Positions 25,511 through 35,700 of a stretch of 64,000 nucleotides of DNA are shown here, one piece after another. The DNA lies in the NCBI GenBank assembly GCA_030490835.1, contig CM059973.1, forward strand, positions 86,253,141 through 86,317,140, written 5' to 3'. Position 1 is the stretch's first letter. The number at the start of each line of letters is the position of its first letter. The notes beneath the pieces were generated by a model that saw only the letters and a program-made list of their open reading frames with translations, was not told the origin of the DNA and ran no database searches. Position numbers and translations under genes: made by a program. Source of the stretch: Annona cherimola (taxonomy: Eukaryota; Streptophyta; Magnoliopsida; Magnoliales; Annonaceae).

Positions 25511-25576
25511 TGAACTCTTCACAACAGACTCACTTGAACTCTTCACAACAGACTCACTTGAACTCTTCACAGCAGA
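25511..25576. repeat. 24-bp minisatellite, about 2.8 units
   Basis: The unit begins TGAACTCTTCACAACAGACT and repeats with a 24-base period at 25511, 25535 and 25559. The last unit is partial and reads CACAGCAG. Confidence 0.85.
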
Positions 25577-26418
25577 GCAACAGACTCGCTGTTAGCGTGG
25601 ATCTTAAAATTCTCCTGCATAGAAACCGGACGTAGCAGTGCACTTGCATGCAATGGGCCAAACAACTCTTCAGAGCCCCGTGGGCTGATTCTACATTTCT
25701 CATTTATGATTTTTGTATTGCCCCCATAAGGAGATTTCTCGTGTCGAGGGCTACATCCTAATTTGCAGGCATGATCTAGCACCTTTTTTTACGGGAATTA
25801 ATTTTTTTTTTTTTATAAACAGGAGAATTTCCTAAATAGCCCCATTTTGGTAGCTCATAAATCATTCCTATCTGCTTTTGTGTGTAGGCCTAATTCCTAG
25901 ACATTTTTGTGTGTCGACGATTTACAAAAATATAGATTGCATTGCATTTGTATGGCAAGAATGATTTTTGGGCTTGTTTGATTGTCTGATAGCTAATAAA
26001 CCGGAAATCAAAGGAGCAGAAATTGTTTAGCTGTGTTTGATTTTTGTTGTAGCTGAAAAAAACTCCAAAAGGACTAACCAAAAACCAAATTATCATCCGC
26101 AGAAAGCCAAACTATTAAGTAATTTGAAGTAAATAAATTTACCAAACCTTTATCTGATAAATATATCAAAAAGCAAAAAAAAAAAAAAAAAGATTAAATT
26201 TTAAATTCATTAACATCTTGAAAAAGGGATGAATATTTTAAAAGTTATCTATTATAGTACAGATAAGCACCCAAGGATATGGATATAATTAAGCTACTTT
26301 TTATGCCATCATCAGTCCCATAATCAACCTATGGGTATAGTTATGCAGCCTTGGTTTTGCTTTGGTGGCCACAAAAATTTTGGCAAAACCTTTACTTATG
26401 AGGTAAATTTTGCAAATT

Positions 26419-26716
26419 AGAGTGTATTTGGTACGAGGTAAAACAAAAAAAAAACACCTAAAAACTTTTTCTCTTTTTTCTATTCGCCTTTTAATATAAT
26501 TTTACATCTTAATTATCTAACTGTCCCTTTTTTAAATTATTATTTATGCATTTCAATCATTTTCACGTATTTTTATCAATTGTATTATTATTTTATTTTT
26601 ATTTTCTTTAGTCTTAATTATTATTATTATAATATATCATATCACTTTCTCAATTTTTAAAATTTTTACCATAATTTTTTTCTCATTTCTTTTTTGCTTG
26701 GTACAAAACACGCTCA
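26419..26716. mobile_element. Diverged GGGTGTGTTTGG-type MITE
   Basis: The left end GAGTGTATTTGGTACGAGG is loosely mirrored by CTTGGTACAAAACACGCTC. Inside are family-like blocks in order (TTTAATTATTATTTATGCATT, TTTCAATCATTTTCACGTAT, ATATATCATATCACTTTCTC). It is much older or a separate subfamily. Confidence 0.45.
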
Positions 26717-28042
26717 TCTGATGTTTGATTGGAATGGTTATAAATATCTCCATTAGAAAAATCATGCCACGCTTAGTAGTCCGTTTGAACTTTGAATCGT
26801 ATTAAATTATAATAGTAAGTGGGGGGAAAAAAAAAAGAAGGAAAGCTTCACTTAAGTTGATTTCAATGGAGTCCACTTCATTGAACTACAACCCCACAAA
26901 CAGTTATGTATCTCAACCATTCAATTGACAAATAACCTATTAAAATTGCTTTTACACTTTTCTTAAGCAATTGTATACTCTATTGATTGCTCCCATTTGT
27001 AATGAACGCCTTAAATATGAACCTTCACTCAGATTTTTTTAAAAAAATCATATGAAATCTGGGTCTCTTCCGAGAAATTGTTAATATCAACAAAAATGAT
27101 TTTTTATAAAATAAAGAAAATAATTAGAAACATAGATGACAATAATAAAAAAAAAAGAAGACTACTAATAAAGTCCGACTTCTATGTACAGTCAGTCCTG
27201 CCAAAGTGAATGGCCAAGAAAATCTGGTCTGTTTGTCAAATTTAATCCTAGAATTATATTCAACACTATTTAATTTTTATTAAAATATTAAAAACATATA
27301 TCAATCGGAAAAATATGTATAAATTTAGAAAATCATATGGGTCTATGCATTAAAGTTTTAGAATATTACAAAACCATATAAAATTATCATTTTATGCATG
27401 AAGAATATTTTATATGGTTTCAATGTCAAATAGGGACCTTAAGACTCCTTATATTTTTAGTTATTTTTAAAATAATCTTAAATAATTCTCAATTTTGAGA
27501 ATAATGCAAGTCATGAATATTAGGGATGATTTTTATTCTTCTAATTAAATAAATGATAAAACTACAAGATGGATTAAATTTAAATTCATGAAGATGGGTA
27601 GAAGCGGAACCTCTATAAACATTAGTTGATTAAGTTACATATTTTAACTCATAGTCTTCTATTGCATTGACAAATGTAAATATCATACAAAATAAATACT
27701 TCTTTTAAGCGGTACAAAAGTCGAACCTATTAGACAGCAACCGGTACACGGTTGTAGGGGCCGGTCCCATTTCTTATGAGGATACTTTTCAACAAAAGAT
27801 CAAGAGTCACGTTGACACACCTCTTCCCTGTTTCACCTTCTCATTAAAACTTCGTCTTTGATTGGCCCACTTCAAAAGCTAATCTCCGCCGCGGCTCTGA
27901 GTGTGGCAGCTCGAGATCGCACGCGTTCTTCGAACAGTTGGTGCTACACGATCATGCTCTTTCGTGCTAAAAGAAGAAAAGAGAGGAGATTGTTGATTTA
28001 TACGCTAACAACAGTACAAGAGATATGTTAAAATATCTATTT

Positions 28043-28462
28043 GGGGATTTTCCTAAATATAATCACAATTATAATTACAAATATATTCATTACACTTCCA
28101 AAATTTCAAATATATCTGCTACGTTTGCAGTTAATTCTAGAAATAATATATAAAATTACTAATATGCCCATTAAATTTTGGACATAATTGAAAATTCAAA
28201 TATTATAACTTATCAATGTTCTAATTGCACATAAGCTCTAAATTTGGAGAGCACTAATTTCATTTTTTCTAATTTTTCATTTTTTGTTGTTTTACAATAT
28301 GGGTATTTTGGGTATTTATAAAAATATAACTAACGATTTTTAACGGAATGAACATTTTTGGGATTAACCGCAGATATAATGGGTATATTTAGAATTTTGA
28401 AAATGTAATGAGTCTATTTAATATTAAGATCAAATATAGTAGATATATTTAGGAAAAGCCTT
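28043..28462. mobile_element. Foldback element
   Basis: GGATTTTCCTAAATATAATC on the left faces TAGATATATTTAGGAAAAGCC on the right. Inner TATCTGCTACGTTTGCAGTT faces AACCGCAGATATAATGGGTA. Arms are about 110-130 bases with moderate divergence. It resembles the host element at 29753-30771 in theme (repeated 'atatatttgaaatt' blocks) but has different ends. No coding sequence. Confidence 0.7.
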
Positions 28463-28481
28463 ATCTACTTTTCATGTTGAC

Positions 28482-29272
28482 TAAGGGTGTAAATAGGGTT
28501 AGTTTTAACCTGAATCCAACTAACCCAACTTGATTTATAATAGGGCTGGTTTACGCATTTTGAAAAAAATAAATTTTAAAACCTGATTTCATATATTAGT
28601 GTACAATATAATAAATTATTAATAAATAGTCTTACATTAGTACATAATATATAGAAATTAACTAGATATTATTTATCTAAAAAATATTATTTAGCACTTA
28701 TATCATTATGTAAGTCATAAATTAGAAAGTATTCATACATAAATGATTAATTTTTATTCTTTCATATAAATTTATATTTTAAAATAGATTTAATTAAGCA
28801 AAATATTTTTAAATATTATATATTTATTAACCCAATTTATATAAGATTAAAATAGGGTTGGGTTAAGATTTGAAAAATAGGGTTGAAAGTAAGGCTGGGT
28901 TAAGATTATGGGTGTGTTTGTTTAGGGTAAAAAAATGTCAACTAAAACTTTTCAATCTAAAACTTTTCACTCTCCATAATTACTCTATTTTTTAATTATT
29001 TTTTCACATTTTTTTATACAAACTACCCTACTTTTCAATCATTTCTACACAACTACCCATACAACTAACCTATCTATTTTAACTTTATTCTCTTTACTCC
29101 TCATCATTACTCCTATTATATCACATCACTTTCTATTGATTTGACAACTTCTACTCCAAAAACTTTTCATCAAAAGTTTTACCTCCAACCAAACACACCC
29201 TATATAAGATAGGTCGGGATTATGTTTACCCCAACCCGAGTCAACCCGACCCGATTCGATTTTACACCTCTA
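28482..29272. mobile_element. Non-autonomous hAT-type element with nested MITE
   Basis: The left end TAAGGGTGTAAATAGGG and right end GATTTTACACCTCTA form an imperfect terminal inverted repeat. Flanks ATGTTGAC (28474-28481) and ATGTTTAC (29273-29280) form an 8-bp target duplication with one mismatch. Internal GGGTTGGGTTAAG and CAACCCGAGTCAACCCGACC repeats are typical of this group of plant hAT MITEs. A GGGTGTGTTTGG MITE sits inside at 28910-29200. No transposase is encoded. Confidence 0.7.
28910..29200 (+). mobile_element. GGGTGTGTTTGG-family MITE nested in hAT element
   Basis: The ends GGGTGTGTTTG and CAAACACACCC are perfect inverted repeats. The 3-bp flank TAT occurs on both sides (28907-28909 and 29201-29203). 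It is 291 bp and noncoding. Internal text AAAACTTTTCAATCTAAAAC, CTTTTCAATCATTTCTACAC and CATCAAAAGTTTTACC matches the other copies. The 3-bp duplication suits a Tourist-like (PIF/Harbinger) MITE. Confidence 0.85.
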
Positions 29273-29752
29273 ATGTTTACCATCCACATAAAATGTATCA
29301 TTGTTATATGTAATAGCCCAAAACCAAATCATGTTAAAGTGAAGAGAGCTTTTAAGTGATGCTTAAATATAATGCGACCTGTTTAAAATTGTCAGTCGAA
29401 TTATCAAATCGAAACGAATAATATCACATTATGAAACTCATAAATAAATCATTTTTTGATGTGTATGAATATGTGGGATTTACAAGGAACGGTTAAAAGG
29501 TCAAATTTTATATTTGAATTTTTATATATTCTTTATTTTTTTTAAAAATAACTTGAATACGTATATGTTTCAAAATTGATTAGAAATAAATACACAACCA
29601 TTAAAATTTGAGTGAAGATTTGACATATATAAACTCTCAATAGCACAACTTTTGGGATATATGTTGATTATCTATTTTAAAATGGTTTGGATTTATCTAA
29701 GTCATTGTCTTTTCGATTAATTAGATTTAAATGTATGAAATATAAATATGGG

Positions 29753-30771
29753 TTAATTGCAAATATACCCACTACCTTTGCCCTTAATTACAAATAAATC
29801 CACTAAGTTTGAAAACTTTAATATATGCCCACAAGTGAAATTTCATTCATACTTATTTCGTTAGGCACAATTAAAAACCACTGTTATTCATCATAAGAAA
29901 TGTCCAAAATGTCAATTATTATGTAATAATAATAGTCATTCAACTACAACAGAAGTCGAATTATAAAATGAAAACTAGGGGTGGGAATCGGGGCGGGTTT
30001 GGATGGGTCAGGGTGTGCCCAACCTGACCCTTCTTTTTCAAAAATCTTGTTTGACCCTTATTTTTATACCGGGTCGGGACAATGTTGGTTTGACCCTTAC
30101 TTTTTTTCTAGTAGGTCTCGGGACAAAATTCGGGTCAGTATCGGGTCAACGGGTCGGGTAAAAACTGCGGGTCAAGTAAGAATTTTTTAAAAATTTATGA
30201 AACTATCAAGTATAAAGACAAATCTATATTAAATTTAACTACTATACGCTTGAATCTATTACTAATCAGTCAAAATAAAATATAAATATTTAAATAAAAC
30301 ATAAATATTAGCATTGAATAAAGGGTTTTTTTTAATGTAAGAGATAAGAAAACGGGTCAGCGGGTAGGTTCGCCCGACCTGACCCGTCATTCATTAAAAC
30401 ATAAAAAAATCTGACCCCGACCCGTCTTTCTTTAAAACATCAAAAATCCGACCCGCCCCGGTATTAAAATAGGGTCGGACGGGTCACGGGTCGACCCGCC
30501 TCGATTCCCACCCCTAATGAAAACTCGTCTAACTTGTGAGAGAAGTTGGAAAAATGAGTTATAATGGTCTGGATATGACGCCAATTACAATGGATGCTAG
30601 ATCAATCAATGGTATTTGGAACTTTAAAATTATTAAACATTCATAACCGTCATATTGGGTATATTTGAAATTAATGAAATACTTAATAGGTATATATGAA
30701 AGTTTTCAAATTGAGTAGATATATTTGTAATTAAGGACAAAGATAGTGAGTATATTTGAAATTAACACTTG
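29753..30771. mobile_element. Foldback element with nested hAT element
   Basis: Arms: TTAATTGCAAATATACCCAC and CTTAATTACAAATAAATCCA on the left; TGAGTATATTTGAAATTAAC and ATATATTTGTAATTAAGGAC on the right. The pairing is interrupted only by the hAT insertion at 29976-30516. Without it the element would be about 470 bp. No coding sequence. Confidence 0.75.
29976..30516. mobile_element. Non-autonomous hAT-type element, intact ends and target duplication
   Basis: The ends TAGGGGTGGGAATCGGGGCG and CCGCCTCGATTCCCACCCCTA form a nearly perfect terminal inverted repeat that fits the hAT end pattern. The 8-bp duplication ATGAAAAC is perfect (29968-29975 and 30517-30524). It is 541 bp long, full of GGGTC/GACCC blocks (GGGTCGGG, CGGGTCAACGGGTC, GACCCGTC), and encodes no transposase. 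Confidence 0.88.
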
Positions 30772-30825
30772 AAAATAAAACACATAAAATAAGGCCAACC
30801 AGTTAGATTATATTGCAAACAGATA

Positions 30826-31276
30826 ATTCCTTTTATACCATAACAATTGCACTTAATTCCTAATATAGCACGATGTTTCATAAATTCCTCTTATACTATA
30901 ATATTTCACTGTAAATTCCTAATACCCAAGCCGTTAAAACCACTATTATCTACCCTATTGAAAAAATAAATTTACCCTTTTAAAAATTTTTCTAATTAAA
31001 ATAATTCTACCTTAAAATAACTTTTAAATTATTTAATATATTGTATTAATGATTTATTATAATCAATTAAATTATGTTAAGGTTAAATTATCTCAATTAG
31101 ACAATTTGAAATAGACAAAATCGTCTTTTCAATAAGGTAGATAACTATTGTATTGACGGCATGGGCATAAAAAGAATTTAATATGAAATATTACGGGTAT
31201 AAGAGGAATTTATGAAACATTATGAATATATTAGAAATTAAGTTCAATTGTTATGGAATGAGAGAAATTATCCCTG
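30826..31276. mobile_element. Foldback element
   Basis: AATTCCTTTTATACCATAAC near the left end faces TTATGGAATGAGAGAAATTA at the right. ATAAATTCCTCTTATACTAT faces ATAAGAGGAATTTATGAAAC, and TCTACCCTATTGAAAA faces TTTTCAATAAGGTAGA. It is the same family as the more decayed 14870-15270. Confidence 0.7.
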
Positions 31277-31475
31277 TTACGAATTAATGATTAGCTTTGC
31301 TTACACTGCGAAAAAAATTTTGTGACTAAACGCGCCGGTGCAAAATTATCCGGTAGAGCTCGGTGCTCTACTCTTTACAAAATGCAAAAGCGGCTGGGAT
31401 TTTTCAGCGCCACGCAGCACTAATTCACTAAAGGCACGGGTACAAAATTATAAAAACAAGTGATATTATTAGTTC

Positions 31476-31816
31476 GGACTAAGTAAATATTTTTCTTAAT
31501 TTATCTTCAAATATTTATTTATAATAATTTTTTTGTATTTTTCATATACTTATTTACCTAAGTATATTTAATATATAAACTAAATTTTACTATTTTTGGT
31601 CATATATATTTTGAGATTTTTACATATCTATGTGTATATATGTATTTAAAATATTTTTATTTTTAAAAATCTAAAAAATATATATATATATATGCATCAC
31701 CAAAAATGGTAAAACTTAGTTTATATGTTAAATATACTTAAATAAACAAGTGTATAAATAAAAAATAAAAATAAATTACTGTAAATAGATTTTCTGAGGT
31801 GATATTTGCTTAGCCC
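31476..31816. mobile_element. Foldback MITE upstream of the ALP1-like gene
   Basis: GGACTAAGTAAATAT at the left edge pairs with ATATTTGCTTAGCCC at the right. The inner arms carry the shared core: TATATAAACTAAATTTTACT against AATGGTAAAACTTAGTTTAT and AAATATACTTAAATAAACAA. It meets near a (TA) run at 31680-31692. No reading frame. Confidence 0.75.
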
Positions 31817-32444
31817 ATGCAATTGGAAGGTGATGACGCAGGTAGCCGCACCGTTCGCCGTACGGATGGGATGAATATTGAATAGAGGCATCCGAAGCCT
31901 GCAGTCGGAACGACGCAGCTACCGCGTGCGCAAACCCCACCTCCGTGGCACGGAGAAATCAGCTGCAGAAGTCTTCTAATTTTTTATGGTTGGCAGCAGC
32001 CAGTGGAAAGCTAGCCTACAGAAGAATGCCCACCGGAATTCTCATTCTGGTCCCTCCACACCCGCGTACCGAATTCGATGTCCCGAGTGGATATTGGCAT
32101 GTGCATGAGGGGAGGGGAGGGGAGGGGAGGGCACGGCGTGACGGCGGACGACTCAAATCATATGTGCGCAGCGGGAGTAAAAGTAAACCGGTCTACACAG
32201 ATTCTGGTCTCCCCCAACAAATTAACTGTACGGTGAAGGGCCTGCAGGCCACCCACATTTGGAATATGATCTATTCCGTGGACCCAAAAATGGACGGTCG
32301 AGATGTTTTGGCGTGTCGTCGCATCAATGGAAATTGTGATTATGTGAGAATCGGTCGTCTGATTTGGGACAATTCCAGCGTATTATGTTAGAATTTCTAC
32401 ACTTTACTCCAAGCGCCTTGTCGAAATCTTCTTCTATGATTCTC

Positions 32445-32479
<35 letters not shown>

Positions 32480-32529
32480 TTTGCATGTTTTCTCTTCCCT
32501 CTCCCACCCTCCCTCTCTTGTTCTGGCAG

Positions 32530-32560
<31 letters not shown>

Positions 32561-32794
32561 GTGCATGCTTTCTCCAGCTCGCATCCATTTCTTACGCCCT
32601 TGATCACGAGCCCCTCACGTGCTCCCACGTGGGCCCATTCGGCCTCGCTCGTTTTAGCTCTTCGAATCGACTCCCTCTCTCCTCCTTCGAATTTTATTCC
32701 TTAGCGTGTTTTGTTTGTCTTGGTTTGTTGGGCGTATTAGCAAAAGCTTAGTTGCTTACTGAGCTTTCGAGTCCTTTCGGTTTCTTGGATTTGT
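31817..32794 (+). promoter_or_regulatory. Upstream region of the ALP1-like gene
   Basis: A GC-richer block than its surroundings. It holds a GGGGA-type tandem run at 32109-32131, CT microsatellites at about 32442-32479 and 32535-32560, and two CACGTG boxes (separate entry). A 148-codon plus-strand frame (31945-32391) lacks recognisable domains and is treated as chance. CT-rich tracts just ahead of plant genes are common in 5' UTRs. Confidence 0.5.
32616..32636. promoter_or_regulatory. Twin G-boxes with GGGCCC
   Basis: CACGTG occurs at 32616-32621 and 32626-32631. The starts are ten bases apart, about one helical turn. The second lies in the palindrome CCCACGTGGG (32624-32633) that overlaps GGGCCC (32631-32636; contains TGGGCC, a TCP/site II-like core). 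This is about 165 bases before the ALP1-like ATG. G-boxes bind bZIP and bHLH factors; use here is inferred. Confidence 0.55.
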
Positions 32795-35700
32795 ATGGGG
32801 CCAGTGAGAGGCTTCAAAAGGAAGAGGAGGGAGCGGAAGGCGGCCGAGAAAGACGGCGCCGGCGTCTCGTCCTCCTCCGCCGTGTCCCAGCAGGAGTCGT
32901 CTGCTGATTGGTGGGAAGAGTTCTCGAAGCGAATTACAGGCACGTCTTCTCTGCTTATCGCCCTTCGTTTTCCTGTTCGGGAGGAGTTGATGAGTCGTGG
33001 TCAATGCAGACTTTTGTTTTTGGGTTTTCCTCGTTTTCTTGTGGAATTTCCACGCATGGGATTTTCTTTGCTGATCGTGATTGGACTCGATGTATGCGTT
33101 TTGATGGAATGTGTTCGGGTTTAGTTGTGGTGGAAGAGCCCGTGATCTTGTATTCTGCATGCTCGCAGTGGTTATTCTTCTTCCTCTAGAGCACAGGAAA
33201 GCTTTGCAGGTCTTCCGGTGAACCCCTCATTGAGGTGAATGTGGTCAGTGGTCTGCTGTAACTTTTGTTACTGGCACGCTTGATTGACATGCTAGCTTCA
33301 GTGATATGTGAGTTTTGACTCAGAGTCTGTGATTTAAAGTGGATGGATTATTATGTTATAGTAAGTAAATTGCAATTTTTATCATAATTAAAACTGGGAA
33401 CACTGCAATTTTTTAATTTTGCGGTTAGAACTTGAGCAATCTCGCTGAAACATTAGGGCTAGTTGGATGCTAGGAGACATGATTCTCTAATGTCATGCGT
33501 TTGCAATGATGTTGAATTTTACAATCCAATTGTTCACGACCAAATGCAGCTTCGTTGCTGTTGCATTGTGATGCTCTTTTCATATAAAGCTTATAAGGTT
33601 GGCTGAATTATTTATCAGTTGGTATTATGTTATTATAGGTCATTTTGCTGATGGGCCAAGAGTCGAAACTGAGGTCAAGCATCATATGGTGATGTTGTGT
33701 AATAGGAATCCCTGGGAATGATTTTCTGAATCTTGCTTAAACTTAGCAATTCATTTATTTGAGTGAACAAGGCACATTTGGTTTAGACTATTAATTTGGG
33801 CATTTGGCACATAACAACCCCGCCATAATGCTTGGTTTGGGTTCATTACTCATTTGAACTGGGCCAGTTAAAAGTCTAATTTTTTCCTAGGCCAGTAGCA
33901 GGTCTAAAATATGTTAATTGTTGTTGGTTTCATATTCTTTATTGTAGATAAAGTTTAAAGTTTCTTGACCTGTTGATTAATTCTGTTGTAGTTATGACTC
34001 TTTATACATCTTGAAATGGCAATAAACCTGAGATTCCACCATGTCTGGGACTAGTGAGAGGAGATGCATTTCTGCATTCAAAGGAAGATATCATCTTCTG
34101 CTCTAATTAAGAACAAAGAAGCCCTTCATAAGTTTTGGAATTATGGGTTCCATACTAAAGATTTATGCCATTCTCCTATCACCACTGGTTACCAATTTAT
34201 CCAGAACTTGCAATTTTTTTGTTATTTATACTGGCAGATGATAAAAGTGGTCATCTAAATTCAGAAAGAAAATTTATGTTACAGTCTTCCTTGGCACATT
34301 AACTGCCCTACAAAGTTAACTAGCTTTGCCATTGCATTGTAAACTTTCATATTTGCTTCAGGTGAATTTGAAACTTTGATGACTATGGTTTCTAAACCAA
34401 CACTGGTGTTTTTATAGGGTGAAAGCCAGTCTCTGCAGATTATATACGCATGTATTACCAAATTGAGTACATATTGGTATAATCTATTAGATTAAGGGAG
34501 GGTATGTCTTCAAAAATAGCTTCATGGCATGCGCATGCACACACTGATATTAAACGGTATGTTGTAAATGGAGTCACTGTGTGTACGACTGAGGGGATGG
34601 AGGGAGATTTTGCTTTTCCATTAAGCCAATTGTTCTTTATTGGGGGTGTTTTCTTGATCCTAATGGTTTAAGAGTTTAAACTTCAGATATGCTATTATTT
34701 GGAGCTTTGGTACCATTAGTTTAACGCTTAATAACATTGTATGATATTAGGTTGTAGCAGACAACTTACCACAATTAAAAACTTCCACCAAGTTGCTTGT
34801 AGGGCTAGATCGAGAACCATATTCTCTCAAAAGGGCTGGGACTGATGTTAGGCTAACCATAGATTGGTTCTCTATACAATACTTCACTTGAAAGTTGATT
34901 GAAAAGGCTATGCTACCAAAGTGAGTTCCACAATATAGTGGATCACTGAAAATTATGAATTGCAAATGATAGTATATGTCAATCTTGATGGCATGATTGC
35001 AGTATCCAACAGATGCTTAGGCTTGACTTTTTAGGCACTTAATCGTGACATGTTCCATGCATTCTGTTGCTCTTGGCTTTAGTTTTAAACCAGTTTATGA
35101 GAATGCCTTAGAATATGCTGAACTAGTATCATTTTTTGTGCCATTACATTGCTTTTTTTGCTTTGGTTTTGCTTCTTGTAATTTTTCAAATGCACTTGTA
35201 AAAGTTCATTGACTGGTCACCACAGGATTTTCTGTGGTGTTTTTGCATCATGGAAGACCATAAAATCAGTTTCGTGTAATTAATTGGCTTGTCAAATTTT
35301 TGGGGTAACTGAGATAACAACCGTGAGATCAGTGTTATGACCTGCTTCTTCGATTTCTTGTAATTATTTGGATTCTTGAATTTTTTCTTCCTGATATGAC
35401 CATGCTTCCTGGCAGGAGATTAGTGCTTTCCACACACACACACACAAAAAGGAAAAGAAAAAAGTTTAGTGGTGATCAATTCACTCAACTTTTAGAAATC
35501 TCATCATTAAGTAAATTTTATTTACAATATCATGTAGATTTGCATATTTTAAATGCTAAAAATGGTGAAATAATTTGTGTTTAAGTCATCTAGAAACATA
35601 TAAATGTGTATTTATATGTACTATTATTCATAGTGAAGAGTCATTGAAATTTTCTCTTTCTTGAAGTTTTTACACTTCAACGAAATAGTTCTCCAGAATT

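Larger units (their letters stand above)
24960..28042. other. Kinesin-5 3' region and intergenic DNA
   Basis: The kinesin-5 3' UTR lies at the left end; no poly-A signal was assigned. A 24-bp minisatellite lies at 25511-25576, a poly-A tract near 26178-26192 and a diverged MITE at 26419-26716. A minus-strand open frame at 25567-25782 (71 codons) is not recognised and not called. No other gene is visible. Confidence 0.5.

Noticed and set aside
25567..25782. 71-codon minus-strand frame near a minisatellite
   Set aside because: No domain is recognised and no splice partners were found.
28050..31276. CRISPR-like or regulatory palindromes
   Set aside because: The repeats are paired arms of transposon hairpins, not regularly spaced direct repeats, and the genome is a plant's.
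31945..32391. 148-codon plus-strand open frame upstream of the ALP1-like gene
   Set aside because: It contains a simple GGGGA repeat and no recognisable domain. It fits promoter DNA with chance openness.
32324..32628. Arg/Glu-rich minus-strand and Ser/Leu-rich plus-strand frames
   Set aside because: They are translations of CT/GA microsatellites.
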